From JBDHZU01 sp039812085 (GTDB lineage Bacteria > Actinomycetota > Actinomycetes > S36-B12 > UBA10799): a stretch of 24,059 bases of DNA. A model generated the notes under the pieces. It was not told where the DNA came from, did no database searches, and saw nothing but the letters and a program-made list of their open reading frames with translations. Where the stretch lies: the NCBI GenBank assembly GCA_039812085.1, contig JBDHZU010000016.1, positions 1 through 24,059 of the forward strand, written 5' to 3'. The position numbers were made by a program, and so were the translations under genes. This document shows, piece by piece, positions 8,176 to 15,604 of the stretch. The first letter of the stretch is position 1. Each line of letters opens with the position of its first letter.

Positions 8176-8573
8176 GTGGCCAAGAACAAACTGTTCAAAT
8201 CGCGTCCAGACGCCATCCAAAAGATGCTGACAGTCGCGATCGACCATCTGCCGCAGGCAGCGTCGACTTTCCGAGAACTCGTCGCAGCCGACCCCAGCGA
8301 ACGTCCCGCTATCCGAGACAAGCTGTGCGCGATCGAATCAGAGGCAGATGAGGCATACGTGACCCTTATCCGAAAGGTTGTCGCCACCTTCATCACCCCG
8401 TTCGATCGGGAGGATCTCTACAACATGGTGGAAACCCTCGACGACATCATCGATGGGTTGGAGCAGACCGGATGCTTGCTCACCGAGTTAGACGACCTCA
8501 ACCTGGAACCGCAGCTACTCATCAATGCTCACCGGGCTGGAACTACCCATTGCCCACAGCTTGTAGCAAGGAC
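8176..8573 (+). pseudogene. Second DUF47 protein, C-terminal half missing
   Basis: The first roughly 120 residues are a clear paralogue of the DUF47 gene at 6394 (LFKSRPDAIQKM; RKVVATFITPFDREDLYNMVETLDDIIDGLEQ). Translation starts at GTG 8176 with an excellent AGGAG six bases upstream. Similarity ends at about 8541 (INAHRAG), 33 bases before the stop codon of the convergent LOG gene. The reading frame stays open to 8802, but that part is antisense to the LOG gene and unlike DUF47, so the C-terminal helices are gone. I found no continuation in the other plus frames. Most likely a deletion joined this gene to the LOG end. A functional half-length PhoU-like bundle or an assembly join cannot be excluded. 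Confidence 0.75.
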
Positions 8574-9326
8574 TCAGTGCCAGGTCGGGCGTGGGAAGGG
8601 ATCGACCGCTGAGGCACGGCGCAGTTGCTCGTGTTTGTTAATCAATGTGACGACCTGCTCTGGTTCATCGCAAATGTCGATGAGTTGTACGTCAACATCC
8701 GAGACGTTGCCTGCAGTGCGGACTCGTTTGTCCAACCACTCGACCAATCCACCCCAATACTGCGAACCCACCAAAATGATGGGGAACGTACTCAACTTTT
8801 GACACTGCACCAGTGTGAGCGCTTCGAACAGTTCGTCCAACGTTCCGAATCCACCCGGCATCACGACGAAGCCGTGCGAGTAAGTGAAGAAGCAAGTCTT
8901 GCGAGCAAAGAAGTAGCGGAAGTTGTACCCCACATCGAGATAAGGATTGAGCTGTTGCTCAAATGGCAACTCGATACCGAGACCAACAGACGCCCCTGGA
9001 CCAGCGGCATGCGCTCCACGGTTGGCGGCCTCCATGATTCCTGGCCCACCTCCCGTGATGACGGCATAACCGGCCTCTGCCAGCAGCCCGCCGAGTTTCT
9101 CTGCGAACTGATAGTCGGGGTGGTCTTCTCGAGTCCGTGCGCTGCCGAAGACCGAGATTGCTGGACCTAGTCGGCCCAAGGTTCCGAAGCTCTCGATGAA
9201 CTCCGACTGAATTCGCATGATGCGCCAGGGATCTCCGTAGATCCATTGGTCGTCGAGCGAGCGTGAAAGTGGCCCGTTAGCCACCGTTGTCTGCCAACCC
9301 CCGGTTGGCTGTTCGATCATTGTCAT
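8574..9326 (-). CDS. LOG family (TIGR00730-type) Rossmann nucleotide-binding protein
   Basis: Member of the lysine-decarboxylase-like/LOG family, whose studied members hydrolyse cytokinin riboside 5'-monophosphates or related nucleotides. Both catalytic/binding motifs are present: GGGPGIMEAANRGAHAAG and PGGFGTLDELFEALTLVQ. Other conserved family stretches are DPWRIMRIQSEFIESFG, AISVFGSARTREDHP and LPFEQQLNPYLDVGYNFRYFFARK. The start is uncertain: ATG at 9324-9326 has GGTGA four bases upstream, while a GTG at 9395 would add 23 less conserved residues. It is divergent from mshA over about 160-230 bases and convergent on the truncated DUF47 gene. The physiological substrate is not evident from context. 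Confidence 0.88.
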   Translation of the reverse strand: MTMIEQPTGGWQTTVANGPLSRSLDDQWIYGDPWRIMRIQSEFIESFGTLGRLGPAISVFGSARTREDHPDYQFAEKLGGLLAEAGYAVITGGGPGIMEAANRGAHAAGPGASVGLGIELPFEQQLNPYLDVGYNFRYFFARKTCFFTYSHGFVVMPGGFGTLDELFEALTLVQCQKLSTFPIILVGSQYWGGLVEWLDKRVRTAGNVSDVDVQLIDICDEPEQVVTLINKHEQLRRASAVDPFPRPTWH

Positions 9327-9555
9327 GCGGTCACCGTGGCGCTGAATCGCAAACGGCGACAGGTCAACCCAGTGACTATCAAGCGAACGATGCACGAATG
9401 TTTGTCACCACTGCCGCATCGGTATTACTGCATCAGCGTTCGGCCAACTGAACCTGGTCACCCGGTATTTCACCGACTCAGCCGGGAACAATGTTGGCCA
9501 GTACAGCATTGAGACCTTCGAGACCTACGCCCCATCCCGCAACGATCGGAACCTG

Positions 9556-10893
9556 ATGAGCAGAAAGCTGACTGGTCTGGCCGCGTCAGCAGACGTCGCG
9601 TCAGTGTCAGAGATTTCTCGCAACGTTGAACGGGTCAATCGAGTCGCCATGCTGTCCATCCACACGTCACCGCTGGAACAACCCGGGACTGGTGACGCAG
9701 GTGGACTAAACGTCTACGTCGTGCAGCTATCCCGGCAACTGGCGCAGCTCGGGATCAATGTTGAGATCTTCACGCGGGCGACCAACTCACACACTCCACC
9801 GGTGACTGAACTCGATGAACGCATCATCGTTCGTCATCTAGAGTCCGGCGTTTTCGAAGGACTGAAGAAAGAGGATCTTCCGGCTCAACTGTGTTCGTTG
9901 TCTTCCGGAGTACTGCGGGCAGAAGCTAACCGGCCGCCTGGGTGGTACGACGTCATCCACTCGCACTATTGGTTGTCCGGTCAGGTGGGGTTCGTGGCCA
10001 GCGAACGGTGGGATGTGCCATTGATCCATTCCATGCACACCTTGGCCAAGGTGAAGAACCAAGCATTAGCCGAAGGCGATACACCCGAACCTCAGCTACG
10101 AGTCCATGGTGAACAGATCGTGGTGGACACCGCCGACCGGATCGTCGCCAACACTGTCGATGAACGCAACGAGTTGATCGAGCTATACGGCGCTGATCCG
10201 CACCGGGTATCCGTTGTCCACCCAGGTGTGGATCTAGAGAACTTCGGACCTGGAGATCCGGCAACAGCTCGGGATGCATTGGGTGTGAGGGCCGATGCAG
10301 AACTGCTGGTATTCGTCGGCCGAATCCAACCCTTGAAAGCTCCGGATGTACTGGTCAAGGCCGTTGCTGAACTCGTTGCCGTGAATCCAGAGCGACGTCA
10401 TCGACTGCAGTTGGTTATTTGCGGTGGACCTTCGGGTGCGGGTATGGAGCGCCTGCACGCACTTGAGCAATTGGCCGTTGACCTGGGCGTGGACGACCTT
10501 GTGCGATTCATCCCACCGGCCGACCATCCAACGCTGGCTACCTGGTTCCAAGCAGCAGATCTCGTCTGCGTTCCCTCCCATTCAGAATCGTTTGGTCTGG
10601 TTGCGGTGGAAGCGCAGGCATGTGGCACTCCAGTGGTCGCAACCGACGTCGGTGGCCTACGAACCACCGTCGCCAACGGAACCTCCGGAATTCTGATCGA
10701 CAATCACCGTCCCCGTGACTGGGCACATGCAATCGCCGGACTACTGGATGATCGAAAGAAGTTGGTCAAGCTATCGACCGGGGCCCTTGCCCACGCACGT
10801 CAGTTCTCCTGGCACGACACCGCTCGCCGCACCCTTGAGGTGTATCGCGATGCCGTCAGCGACCGGCAAAAACTTCAGCGCTCGGTGGGCTGA
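9556..10893 (+). CDS. mshA: D-inositol-3-phosphate glycosyltransferase (mycothiol step 1)
   Basis: GT4-family glycosyltransferase that joins UDP-GlcNAc and 1L-inositol 1-phosphate, the committing step of mycothiol synthesis. The 445-residue protein has the N-terminal acceptor half with RVAMLSIHTSPLEQPGTGDAGGLNVYVV (the GGLN loop) and HSHYWLSGQVG. The C-terminal donor half has VGRIQPLKAPDVLV and the E-x7-E type motif SESFGLVAVEAQACGTPVVAT. The leading 25 or so residues are not conserved, so an internal start is possible; ATG 9556 has only GGA as SD. mshD lies 11 kb downstream; mshB, mshC and the phosphatase are not in the window. TMEM175, ybjN and gpmA genes follow on the same strand. Confidence 0.95.
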   Translation: MSRKLTGLAASADVASVSEISRNVERVNRVAMLSIHTSPLEQPGTGDAGGLNVYVVQLSRQLAQLGINVEIFTRATNSHTPPVTELDERIIVRHLESGVFEGLKKEDLPAQLCSLSSGVLRAEANRPPGWYDVIHSHYWLSGQVGFVASERWDVPLIHSMHTLAKVKNQALAEGDTPEPQLRVHGEQIVVDTADRIVANTVDERNELIELYGADPHRVSVVHPGVDLENFGPGDPATARDALGVRADAELLVFVGRIQPLKAPDVLVKAVAELVAVNPERRHRLQLVICGGPSGAGMERLHALEQLAVDLGVDDLVRFIPPADHPTLATWFQAADLVCVPSHSESFGLVAVEAQACGTPVVATDVGGLRTTVANGTSGILIDNHRPRDWAHAIAGLLDDRKKLVKLSTGALAHARQFSWHDTARRTLEVYRDAVSDRQKLQRSVG

Positions 10894-10947
10894 GCCTCAG
10901 AACATCAGAAATAACCCGCACTAGTAGCTGTTAAGAGATGGACTCAG

Positions 10948-11688
10948 GTGCGTGCAGCCAGCGGCGCCACATGCGAGTATCTGCGGGTGGCGAAGACAGC
11001 AACTGAAGAAGAACGCACCCACAGCACCGAACGCCTCATCGCATTCAGTGACGGCATCGTCGCTGTCGCCATCACAGTTTTGGTGTTGCCGTTGACGGAC
11101 ATCGAACTGCCTGAATCGGAGCACGCCAATCCACTGAGCTACGTCTGGAACGAGTACGGCCAAATCATCATTTCGTTCACGGTGACCTGGTTCGTCATCT
11201 TCGCGTTCTGGTCCGCCCATCACCGAAGCTGGGGCAGCTACCGGCGAGCGACCTCTTTCATGGTCCGGTGCAACATGTTCTGGTTGCTCGGGATCGTGGT
11301 TCTGCCCTTCCCGACAAATTTAATTGGCCAAGTCCACAGCAATACCGACGGCCATCAAGGATTAGTCGCTTTTTATATCGGAGTCATGTTCATGATTTCG
11401 TTGATGATGTTGCTCGTTCATTTGGACGCACAGAATCGCCCAGAGCTGTATGAGAACGAACAAAAATGGGATGCGTCTCATACATCTCGACCGTTGATCT
11501 TCACCGCCTACCTCGGGATTTGCACTATCGCTGCGATCTTCATCGGGTACTACGCGACGTGGGCACTACTTGGCCTATTCGCAATGGGATGGCTCACCGA
11601 TGCGGTCGACAAACGAGCCAAACCAGTTGAACTAAAGGAACGTCCCGCGCATTGGGACGAGCCAACCGTCGACGCGAATAACGAATGA
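10948..11688 (+). CDS. TMEM175-family (DUF1211) membrane protein, putative K+ channel
   Basis: Integral membrane protein of about 246 residues. The first helix carries the TMEM175 hallmark RLIAFSDGIVAVAITVLVL (R-x3-FSD). Five more hydrophobic segments follow (about residues 71-90, 107-130, 135-155, 178-198 and 200-216), matching the six-helix bacterial TMEM175 proteins, some of which are potassium channels. Start choice is uncertain: GTG 10948 or GTG 10987, which would begin 13 residues later; neither has a good SD. The stop overlaps the ybjN start in an ATGA arrangement, so the two are coupled. Why a channel sits between mshA and ybjN is not clear. Confidence 0.85.
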   Translation: MRAASGATCEYLRVAKTATEEERTHSTERLIAFSDGIVAVAITVLVLPLTDIELPESEHANPLSYVWNEYGQIIISFTVTWFVIFAFWSAHHRSWGSYRRATSFMVRCNMFWLLGIVVLPFPTNLIGQVHSNTDGHQGLVAFYIGVMFMISLMMLLVHLDAQNRPELYENEQKWDASHTSRPLIFTAYLGICTIAAIFIGYYATWALLGLFAMGWLTDAVDKRAKPVELKERPAHWDEPTVDANNE

Positions 11689-12227
11689 GCGAACAGACAG
11701 CCGCACTGGCCACCATCGATGCCTATGTGAACGAACATGGGATCGATACGGATCGTCTTGACGATCAGACGGTCGTGGTGATCCTGCCGGGAGAACATCG
11801 CCTCAAAACGAATGTGGCGCTGGCTGTGGGCGAACAAGCCGTCACGATCAATGCCTTCGTCGTTCGAGCCCCAGACGAACATCACGAGACGGTCTATCGC
11901 TGGATGCTGGAACGCAACCAACGGATTTACGGCATCGCCTACGCACTTGATCGCCTGGGAGACATCTACCTCGTCGGGCATTTACCGCTGCACGCGGTAA
12001 CCGATGACGAACTCGATCGGGTCTTCGGCTCGATTCTGCAGAACTCCGATGGCGCGTTCGACCATCTGCTTGAACTGGGTTTCGAGACCTCCATTCGCCG
12101 GGAATGGGCCTGGCGGTTGTCGCGTGGAGAGAACACTCGCAACCTACAAGCCTTCCGACATCTGGCCGATCCCGTGGCGCTTGCCGAGTCCGAAGGAACG
12201 ACCGATTCGGGCAGTACGGCAGACTGA
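11685..12227 (+). CDS. YbjN domain-containing protein
   Basis: Cytoplasmic protein of 180 residues with a YbjN fold (type III secretion-chaperone-like alpha/beta). Recognisable features are the central ETVYRWMLERNQRIYGIAYALDRLGDIYLVGHLPLHAVTDDELDRVFG region and the following acidic helix ending LELGF. In mycobacteria and streptomycetes a YbjN protein lies between mshA and gpm, as here; its molecular function is unknown. It begins in a 4-base overlap with the TMEM175 gene and ends 5 bases before gpmA, so it is probably part of the same transcript. Confidence 0.88.
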   Translation: MSEQTAALATIDAYVNEHGIDTDRLDDQTVVVILPGEHRLKTNVALAVGEQAVTINAFVVRAPDEHHETVYRWMLERNQRIYGIAYALDRLGDIYLVGHLPLHAVTDDELDRVFGSILQNSDGAFDHLLELGFETSIRREWAWRLSRGENTRNLQAFRHLADPVALAESEGTTDSGSTAD

Positions 12228-12232
12228 CCCGC

Positions 12233-12988
12233 ATGACTGACGCCACCGGAACCCTGATCCTGCTGCGCCACGGCCAGAGCACGTGGAACGAGTCGAACCA
12301 GTTCACTGGCTGGGTCGATGTGGCGCTGACCGAGCAAGGTATTTCGGAAGCCAAAGCCGGCGGCCAACTACTGGTGGACGCTGGCCTGCTGCCAGACGTA
12401 CTGCATACCTCTCTACTGACTCGAGCCATCACCACTGCGAATCTGGCCTTGGCCGAAGCAGATCGCGGATGGATCCCCGTCCGTCGTTCGTGGCGGTTAA
12501 ACGAGCGTCACTATGGCGCGCTGCAAGGCAAGAACAAGAAGCAGACCCTGGATGAGTTCGGGGAAGACCAGTTCATGTTGTGGCGACGATCCTTCGACAC
12601 CCCACCACCGCCCATCGCTGATGACGACGAGTTCTCACAAAAGTCTGATCCTCGATATGCCGAGTTGGCCAGCGAGATCATTCCCGCGACTGAATGCCTC
12701 AAGGACGTCATCGACCGGATGTTGCCCTACTGGTACGACGCAATCGTTCCTGATCTACGGGCAGGTAAGACCGTACTCGTGACTGCACACGGAAACTCCC
12801 TGCGTGCACTGGTGAAGCATCTCGATGGGATTTCTGACGAAGACATCGCTGGGCTGAACATTCCCACCGGAATCCCGTTGGCCTATGAGCTAGATGCCGA
12901 CTTGAATCCCACAACGACGGGTGGACGCTACCTAGATCCTGCGGCTGCTGCCGAAGCTGCCGCCGCTGTGGCGAACCAGGGCCGGTAA
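12233..12988 (+). CDS. gpmA: 2,3-bisphosphoglycerate-dependent phosphoglycerate mutase
   Basis: Glycolytic/gluconeogenic enzyme interconverting 3- and 2-phosphoglycerate through a phosphohistidine. The 251-residue protein has the phospho-acceptor motif LLRHGQSTWN with H13, then NQFTGWVDVALTEQG. The catalytic ERHYGALQGKNK loop and the second histidine in VLVTAHGNSLRALVKHL are also present. The C-terminal end is Ala-rich (AAAAEAAAAVANQGR). The start is ATG 12233, 5 bases after ybjN; the SD is weak, consistent with coupling. A longer reading from 12104 runs through ybjN and is not credible. Its stop codon directly abuts the stop codon of the convergent DUF2516 gene. Confidence 0.96.
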   Translation: MTDATGTLILLRHGQSTWNESNQFTGWVDVALTEQGISEAKAGGQLLVDAGLLPDVLHTSLLTRAITTANLALAEADRGWIPVRRSWRLNERHYGALQGKNKKQTLDEFGEDQFMLWRRSFDTPPPPIADDDEFSQKSDPRYAELASEIIPATECLKDVIDRMLPYWYDAIVPDLRAGKTVLVTAHGNSLRALVKHLDGISDEDIAGLNIPTGIPLAYELDADLNPTTTGGRYLDPAAAAEAAAAVANQGR

Positions 12989-13258
12989 TCAGCGTCCGCG
13001 GGTGATCTCCAAAACCCGCGTACGAACATCCGTGAGGTAATAGCCGGAGAGCACGATGGCTGCGATGCCTAGCAGGCCAATACCGCCGAAAATGACTTGG
13101 ACGATGGCGGCAAGCCCCGTGAAGAACAACCACGCAGGCTTAGTTTGACGATCAATCGCTGGGAACGCTTGCGACGGACGGATCGCGCAATCGATAAATG
13201 CCCAAAATGCAATCGCGATCATGATGATCTGTACGCCGTACAGCAGAGTGCCAACCAT
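12989..13258 (-). CDS. DUF2516 family membrane protein
   Basis: Small membrane protein of 89 residues with two clear hydrophobic stretches (about residues 4-24 and 43-75, the latter probably two helices). Between them is a conserved loop, RPSQAFPAIDRQTKPAWLF. The family is actinobacterial and of unknown function. M. tuberculosis Rv0476 sits next to hbhA in the same order as here. A possible leaderless promoter is present: TACATT ends six bases before the ATG, and no good SD exists. The stop abuts the gpmA stop with no intergenic base. Confidence 0.85.
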   Translation of the reverse strand: MVGTLLYGVQIIMIAIAFWAFIDCAIRPSQAFPAIDRQTKPAWLFFTGLAAIVQVIFGGIGLLGIAAIVLSGYYLTDVRTRVLEITRGR

Positions 13259-13309
13259 TGCGCAAATGTACCCCTCATCGCCTCCGGCTAAAGGGCGGGG
13301 AGCAAACGC

Positions 13310-13344
13310 ACTGAGGCCCCACCCACATGGGGTAGGGCCTCAGT
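13310..13344 (-). terminator. Strong hairpin terminator after the HBHA-like gene
   Basis: Arms ACTGAGGCCC...ACCC and GGGT...GGGCCTCAGT form a 10-bp plus 4-bp stem with one internal mismatch and a 5-base loop. It lies 28 bases past the HBHA-like stop and about 50 bases before the DUF2516 start, so it should isolate the DUF2516 gene. No U-run follows on either strand. Confidence 0.75.
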
Positions 13345-13372
13345 CTGTCTGTCAGTCGAGTGGACTGTTAGT

Positions 13373-13870
13373 TCAGCGACCGACGCGCTCGCGCACGGTG
13401 GCGACTGCGTCTTCGACGACCTTGCGGTAGTCAGCGAAACGAACCTCAGCGGCTTCGCGCAGGTCCGTGGCACGGGCCGTGTAACGCTCGCGCAGGTCGA
13501 TCACGACCTCCTGAGCACGGGCCGGGGCACCGACAACAGCTTCCTGGACATCTTCGAGAGCGTCGACGAGTTCTTCGCGAACCTCATCAGCGGTCGGAAG
13601 TTCAACCGAACGGCTATCGAGGGTCGGACGCTCACCGTTACGCAGTTCAGCGATGGTGGGCAGCTCGACGGTCGGAACGTTGATCACACGACCCTTGGCA
13701 ACGGTCACCTTGGGTGCTGCAGCCTTAACGTTCTTAGCCGCAGTGGTGGTCTTCTTCGCCGTGCTCTTCTTAGCGGTTGTCGCCTTCTTGGCGGCGGTCT
13801 TCTTAGCCGTGGTCGCCTTCTTAGCGGTGGTCTTCTTGGCGGCTGGCTTCTTAGCGGTGGTGGTAGCCAT
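13373..13870 (-). CDS. HBHA/histone-like lysine-repeat protein
   Basis: 165-residue protein in two parts. Residues 1-60 are almost entirely Ala/Lys/Thr in TTAKK/AAKKATTAKK repeats like those of histone H1 and HBHA tails. Residues 65-165 are an acidic/basic amphipathic helix (VREELVDALEDVQEAVVGAPARAQEVVIDLRERY...), probably a coiled coil. The order HTH gene, this gene, DUF2516 matches Rv0474-hbhA-Rv0476 of M. tuberculosis, so this is the likely HBHA locus counterpart. In mycobacterial HBHA, however, the lysine repeats are at the C-terminus; here they are N-terminal. DNA binding, lipid-inclusion binding or envelope adhesion are all possible; there is no signal peptide. A strong AGGAG lies 7 bases before the ATG. 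Confidence 0.8.
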   Translation of the reverse strand: MATTTAKKPAAKKTTAKKATTAKKTAAKKATTAKKSTAKKTTTAAKNVKAAAPKVTVAKGRVINVPTVELPTIAELRNGERPTLDSRSVELPTADEVREELVDALEDVQEAVVGAPARAQEVVIDLRERYTARATDLREAAEVRFADYRKVVEDAVATVRERVGR

Positions 13871-13931
13871 TTTGTTCTCCTATTTGTGATTGCACTGCTA
13901 TGGGTTGGGCAGGTGCCCGACGCGCTGCGGG

Positions 13932-14411
13932 TCAGACTCCGGCATTCGCCTTTGCCTGAGGTGTCACGACCCGAGGCAACGATGTGTGCTCGACCGTGAT
14001 GGTCGGCTCTGCATCCTCGCCACGGGGCGCGTCAGTCGCGTTATCCGCAGCAGCGGCTTCGAACCCATTTGCCCGGTTCTCTGCTTGAAATGCTGCGTAT
14101 ATCTCGAGTAGTACCCGTTTTTGGCGCTCACCAATCGAAGAATCTGCAGTGATTGCTGCAGGTACCGAAAGGTAGCCTCCGTTGTCCTCCAGAATCCCGG
14201 CCCGGATGTAGAGGGACTCCGCAGAAATCGTCAGTGCTTTGGCGATCTGACCGAGGATCTCGGCACTGGGTTTGCGAAGCCCACGTTCGACTTGGCTCAG
14301 GTACGGGTTGGAAACTTCCGCCCGTGCCGCCAACTGACGCAACGACAGTTGCGCCAGGTTTCGTTGCTCGCGGATGTACTCCCCGAGCCCCTCAACGTCT
14401 ATTCGTGACAC
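13932..14411 (-). CDS. XRE-family HTH transcriptional regulator
   Basis: 159-residue regulator with an N-terminal XRE/Cro helix-turn-helix (LGEYIREQRNLAQLSLRQLAARAEVSNPYLSQVERGLRKPSAEILGQIAKAL, residues 9-60). A short middle region follows (ILEDNGGYLSVPAAI...ERQKRVLLEIYAAF), then an Ala/Asp/Pro-rich disordered tail. It corresponds by position and architecture to Rv0474 next to hbhA. The likely start is the GTG at 14409-14411, with no clear SD. A 24-base near-perfect palindrome lies 17 bases upstream and is a candidate autoregulatory operator. The HBHA-like gene follows after 61 bases on the same strand, so it may be its target. Confidence 0.9.
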   Translation of the reverse strand: MSRIDVEGLGEYIREQRNLAQLSLRQLAARAEVSNPYLSQVERGLRKPSAEILGQIAKALTISAESLYIRAGILEDNGGYLSVPAAITADSSIGERQKRVLLEIYAAFQAENRANGFEAAAADNATDAPRGEDAEPTITVEHTSLPRVVTPQAKANAGV

Positions 14412-14427
14412 ATTTCAATTGTTCCGC

Positions 14428-14451
14428 GGGTGCTTGCAATTGCAAACACCC
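14428..14451. promoter_or_regulatory. 24-bp palindrome, candidate operator of the XRE regulator
   Basis: The half-sites GGGTGCTTGCAA and TTGCAAACACCC are inverted copies with a single mismatch (11 of 12 pairs). The centre lies 28 bases upstream of the GTG start of the XRE gene. A symmetric site of this length in front of a regulator usually marks a homodimer operator. The 78-base remainder up to 14529 also contains the 12-base palindrome GTGAAGCTTCAC (14502-14513). Confidence 0.6.
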
Positions 14452-14529
14452 TGCAACCACTCAGTTTTGTGACATGGCTGACGTTGATCGACTGAACGTG
14501 TGTGAAGCTTCACGCAGAGGCACCAAGTG

Positions 14530-14841
14530 CTACCGATCCATCTCCCGCTTGACGAGCATCTGAACGTCACGGTCCAAGTTGGTGATGACCGTGTGTAGCC
14601 CATCGATCTTCGTATCAACAGCCGTGAACTTGGCGTCCATAGCCTCGAACCGTGCTTCGAACTTTGCGTCCATCGCAATGAACCGTGTTTCGAACTTCGC
14701 ATCCATTGCTTCGAACCGGTAGTTAACGGCGTCGAAGCGGGCATTCAGGAATCGCACGCCCCAGGTGGAGGCGAACCCAAGAGTTCCGATGAGTGTTGCG
14801 CAGAGCATTCCTAGGGCCGCCCAGGTCTGTACCTCAGTCAT
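14530..14841 (-). CDS. Small membrane-anchored coiled-coil protein with 11-residue repeats
   Basis: 103-residue protein of unknown function. One hydrophobic helix near the N-terminus (residues 7-29) is followed by a coiled-coil region. The latter contains three tandem 11-residue repeats of the form RFEAMDAKFEx (residues 42-74), then VDTKIDGLHTVITNLDRDVQMLV. The start is ATG 14841, six bases after a GGGAGGTGA Shine-Dalgarno; a GTG at 14847 would overlap that SD. No family recognised. It lies alone between the XRE regulator and the RsiG homologue. The 241 bases upstream (14842-15082) hold no gene that I can support. Confidence 0.7.
   Translation of the reverse strand: MTEVQTWAALGMLCATLIGTLGFASTWGVRFLNARFDAVNYRFEAMDAKFETRFIAMDAKFEARFEAMDAKFTAVDTKIDGLHTVITNLDRDVQMLVKREMDR
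14620..14718 (-). repeat. Three tandem 33-bp coding repeats
   Basis: The three 11-residue repeats of the coiled-coil protein are encoded by three in-frame 33-base units. They still resemble each other at DNA level (repeats of a ttcgaac...gcgtccat type on the plus strand), which suggests recent unit duplication. Confidence 0.65.
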
Positions 14842-15082
14842 GCTCACCTCCCGAATTATTGATCAGAGTCTAGCCAGATTCGCCAGACTCCTTTTGGTCT
14901 CGTCCACAGGTAGGAGCACAAGGAAAGTTACGTGGCTGCCTACCAACTTCCGTATCTGTAAGTTCGACAGGAGATTGCTCTACTGCCAGATTCGCGGGGC
15001 TTAGGGGTTCAACTGGTTCCGACTGTGCAGGGGGTACCCACACTGCTTGCTAGAACCACAATCGCCCTCACGGGTGTCTACC

Positions 15083-15604
15083 TCAGTCTTTGGTCGGACC
15101 AGCCAGAAGGTCGTCCACGCTGGCCGAACCATCACGGTAACGGCGGGTCAATTCGGAGCTGTAGGCATCGATTTGACGGTGAACGTCGTTTCGAGCGGAA
15201 CTAACCGAACGCTCATGGGAGATCAACGATTCGATGGCGTTCGTCAACTGATCGTCGCTGGCCGTTGCCAGGTTGAGTTCGGTGGTCTCGCTGATGGCCA
15301 AGCCAGCGTCGGCGGCGAATGTTCCTGCCTTGGGAGCCTCAACCGAGACGAACCGTGAGCCGCCACCGGATCGAGGGTTCTCGTCGGAAAGGATGGACGG
15401 CAGTTCGTCGATCAGGCCTTCGCCCTCGCCAGACCGACGGTTGAGTTCCGCGCGGATGATGTCGATCCGACCGTGCAGCAATCGACGCACATAGGACAAC
15501 TCTTGTTCTTCGGTTTCTGCCTGTCGCCGCGCAGCGCGCAGATCATCCAACGACAACCCGCTGATGCGATCCGGGTCGGTCGAGGACTGCTGCTCTGTGG
15601 CCAT
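15083..15604 (-). CDS. RsiG-like c-di-GMP-responsive anti-sigma factor (aerial mycelium formation protein family)
   Basis: 173-residue protein similar to Streptomyces RsiG, which sequesters the sigma factor WhiG when bound to c-di-GMP. The N-terminal LDDLRAARRQAETEEQELSYV and following RRLLHGRIDIIRAEL stretch is diagnostic. RsiG binds c-di-GMP through one E-x3-S-x2-R-x3-Q-x3-D motif on each of two helices. Here they read E33-S37-R40-H44-D48 and E131-S135-R138-H142-D146, so both copies are complete except that Gln is His in each. The start is ATG 15604, preceded by GGAGGT at good spacing; an upstream ATG at 15616 overlaps that SD. No WhiG-type sigma gene is in the window. The ygfZ gene lies upstream after 132 bases. 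Confidence 0.82.
   Translation of the reverse strand: MATEQQSSTDPDRISGLSLDDLRAARRQAETEEQELSYVRRLLHGRIDIIRAELNRRSGEGEGLIDELPSILSDENPRSGGGSRFVSVEAPKAGTFAADAGLAISETTELNLATASDDQLTNAIESLISHERSVSSARNDVHRQIDAYSSELTRRYRDGSASVDDLLAGPTKD

Noticed and set aside
8542..8802. Reading the truncated DUF47 as a real fusion protein with a novel C-terminus.
   Set aside because: The extension is antisense to the well-conserved LOG gene and shows no independent domain; kept only as a possibility in the findings.
14502..14513. Palindrome GTGAAGCTTCAC as an operator or terminator of the coiled-coil gene.
   Set aside because: No loop for a hairpin and 90 bases from the nearest start; too little support to list as a feature.
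14980..15075. Possible tRNA suggested by GGTTCAACTGG.
   Set aside because: No matching T-stem, acceptor stem or anticodon arm on either strand.
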